Shown here: positions 62,018-64,000 of the stretch, piece by piece
Layout of the letters: each line of letters begins with the position of its first letter
Position numbering within the stretch: position 1 is the stretch's first letter
Source: Cardiocondyla obscurior
Taxonomy: Eukaryota > Arthropoda > Insecta > Hymenoptera > Formicidae
Assembly: GCF_019399895.1 (NCBI RefSeq)
Contig: NC_091885.1
Coordinates: 966,501-1,030,500 of the forward strand
Direction: 5' to 3'
DNA: 64,000 bases
Notes under the pieces: generated by a model
The model's input: only the letters and a program-made list of their open reading frames with translations
Databases searched by the model: none
Told to the model about the DNA's origin: nothing
Program-made: the position numbers and the translations under genes

Positions 62018-62218
62018 CAGGATGGTTCAGGCAGAATATTACATACCGTTTCCTCGGAATTAATCAATTAGCGGTAAAAATTATATATCTCCGGTAAAGT
62101 CTCGCGAAGCGAAGCATCGTCGTTTAATTAATTCCCGAGTAACGGGATAGCCGCCGTTGTCGCCACGGCTGATTCATGTAAGAAAAGGGATTTGTGAAAT
62201 TCCGTCTGGAATATCCTG
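62018..62218. mobile_element. Decayed MITE, TA-flanked (Tc1/mariner-like)
   Basis: The termini CAGGATGGTTCAGGCAGAAT and the complement of ATTCCGTCTGGAATATCCTG match at about 15 of 20 positions. They are flanked by TA at 62016-62017 and 62219-62220. Inner symmetry continues (cctcggaattaatcaa versus ttaattaattcccgag). The element is 201 bp with no coding capacity. The diverged arms indicate an old insertion, in contrast to the element at 47.7 kb. Confidence 0.55.
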
Positions 62219-62224
62219 TATATA

Positions 62225-62682
62225 TCGTCGTGTCGCAAATAGGATCACGACACGGTAGCGTGTTACCATTTGTAACATTACGGCGATACGATACGTTACA
62301 AGTCTGGACGCACCTTTATATCGAGCATCACGGCTCGAAAGAGAAGAATCGGCAGCATTTGCGTTTTACATACGTATCGCGTGGCCGCCGGAAGTTACCG
62401 TAGGAGAAGAATCGAAGTCTCTCGTGTTTCAAATATGTAGGTCGTTCGCCTAACCACAGTCTGGAGTTCTCGCCTGTATACCAATCGAGTCGTGATTCCA
62501 TCTCTCACGGTACATACACTAGGTACGTTGTAAGCCCGATGGGTTTTCGAACCTGGAGAAGTATCTCGTTTAATCGCAGCCTTTGTGCTACTGCATAAAT
62601 ATATCGTAGAATCTTATCTCGTTGGCAATTTATATGCACCGTCCTGTATCTGTATAAATTCAGGCAAAAATCTGGCGGCGAT

Positions 62683-62717
<35 letters not shown>

Positions 62718-64000
62718 AATTAAGAAAAGGTAAAAATCAGAAAATAAGAAAATAAAAAGAGATTAGATTTAAGACACTAAATCGATAATTGCAAGTTATA
62801 GTGGGGGTATATTTATATCTATTTTTCCTTTCTCTAATCTAATTGTAAGACATAGCCCATCTCATATCATATGTATGATCCGCTGCCTTCTAATGGCTAC
62901 AGTATTTTCGCAGGCAAATACTTCCTTTTTCTTTTCACTCTTGTTGTTTCTCATTGCGTTATATTTTTCACTATATCGCGGCGTATATTTTTAAATAAAC
63001 TCCTTCCCCCTGGTTTTTTTTTCTTTTCTCGTAATAAAAGTTCGCAAAATCTTTTTTCTTTCAAGTCTTTTAAAACTTGATGTAAGCTACATTTTTATGT
63101 GGCTTAAGATCTCGCGGGTGTTTATTCTTCCTTAGCTTCGCGCTAGCGTTGGAAACGTAACCGAGAAACCGGCGGATAAGGTAAAATAAAGAAATTAGAA
63201 ATATCACGCGTGTATTATAACGTACAAGTGTTACATACGCAATGAGGGACAACCTAATTTCAGTGTTAATACGTAATCTGATCTGGCATGTTCACTGTGC
63301 GTGTCGTGCTGCAGCATTCGCGTGCGTTCTCGAATTGAATTTCTTACATGTTTAGAACGCGTTTGACGCCAGTTAAAGCGAATGTTAGATAATTTCGTTT
63401 ACCTCGCTCTCGCTCTCGCTCTCCTTCTCCCCTCCGGGCGAGCCGAAAACATTTATTGCCGCCGATGTTTGCAATTAGTTAGTTACTTTCGTGCGATGTA
63501 TGACGTTTTTGTTTCCCCGCCGGTTTATTCCCGTACAAATACCGTATACCGACGTATCCACGTGGAGAGCACGAACGATATTTCTGACGGATTAGAAGGC
63601 AATATTGATATAAGCGGTCGAGACTTTGTCGAGCTTTGCGTTTCAGAGACTCCGAGGATGCGATCGTTTTCCGCGGCGTGCACCCTCTCACGTTCTCCGA
63701 TAGCGGGGGATTTTCGTGTAAAATTTCTCAAATTGGATCTAACTATTGAATAAGATTGTACCCTCGCGGGTCAGATATTTTATTACTGAACGTGGAAAGA
63801 ACATACAACAGCACTTACGGCAGCTCGCTCGGCGAAGGCCAATAGCCGCGCCGGTCGATTGGGTTGCAGAAAATCAGCTGTAGAAAATAGTAAATTCTAT
63901 AACGACTCGCGGAGTCGGGCTGCCATGCGAAATTGAACCGCGTGCTCCGCACGAAATTATAGTTGCAAATTAGGTGTGTGTACCCCGGGCAAACAGGCTC
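62225..64000. other. Non-coding stretch to the right edge
   Basis: It contains (GA)n at 62687-62713 and a (CTCGCT)n tract at 63404-63425. An ATG at 63382 opens 123 codons with an apparently hydrophobic start (YLALALALLLPSGRA), but the Leu-Ala run is produced by the CTCGCT repeat. No polyadenylation signal or splice support was seen, so I do not call a gene. Confidence 0.45.

Noticed and set aside
63382..63753. 123-codon frame with a signal-like N-terminus
   Set aside because: The hydrophobic run is encoded by a CTCGCT microsatellite. No splice or polyadenylation support and no recognised domain.
1..64000. tRNA, rRNA, spliceosomal snRNA genes and CRISPR arrays
   Set aside because: I looked for tRNA B-box motifs, U6-type conserved blocks and regularly spaced repeats by eye and found none. 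A covariance search could still reveal a diverged tRNA.

Overview
This is nuclear DNA of an insect, most likely a hymenopteran and perhaps an ant. That is an inference from a moderately AT-rich background crowded with poly-T/poly-A runs and short microsatellites, GC/CpG-rich islands, short introns with GT..AG ends, TA- and TTA-flanked miniature DNA transposons, and one insect-style SBK-type protein kinase. Nothing looks bacterial: there are no operons and no Shine-Dalgarno spacing. Gene density is very low. Much of the window is probably intergenic or large-intron sequence.

Layout. 1-1170 is an array of direct repeats whose first two units carry an exon-intron-exon motif on the minus strand. 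4.9-6.3 kb (minus) holds the one firm gene, the 3' coding exon of an SBK-like serine/threonine kinase. A possible TATA-driven non-coding first exon for it lies near 12.4 kb. 15.3-15.7 kb (plus) holds a small secreted, dibasic-cleavable, repeat-containing peptide precursor with its own AATAAA. 16.85-17.31 kb is a fold-back MITE with TTA target-site duplications (PIF/Harbinger type). 22.1-23.6 kb is a large imperfect palindrome carrying two divergent copies of the motif seen at the left end. A decayed copy is at 27.2-27.4 kb. 28.9-30.2 kb has an in-frame 231-bp tandem repeat followed by a CpG-rich leader-like stretch ending in a strong splice donor. A probable transposase tail relic lies at 31.7 kb. 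TATA-type promoter candidates are at 24.6, 39.5 and 40.9 kb. 47.2-49.8 kb is the densest repeat cluster: a duplicated hairpin motif, a TA-flanked element with two identical 182-bp inverted arms, a 127-bp tandem duplication, and two more copies of the exon-bearing family. A decayed TA-flanked MITE is at 62.0-62.2 kb. The rest is non-coding as far as I can see.

The most unusual content is the exon-bearing repeat family: seven copies at 1-230, 403-650, 22122-22787, 22790-23570, 27222-27350, 48511-48980 and 49280-49747. They occur in both orientations and keep homologous introns, with the acceptor motif tgttacag and matching donors retained in most copies. They are therefore DNA-level duplications of a spliced unit, not retrocopies. 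Several copies keep an arginine-rich reading frame open across the splice, and one (359-609, minus) reads as a complete 43-codon protein. I do not recognise the family. Whether it is a taxon-restricted gene family, a spliced non-coding RNA family or a transposon passenger cannot be decided from sequence alone.
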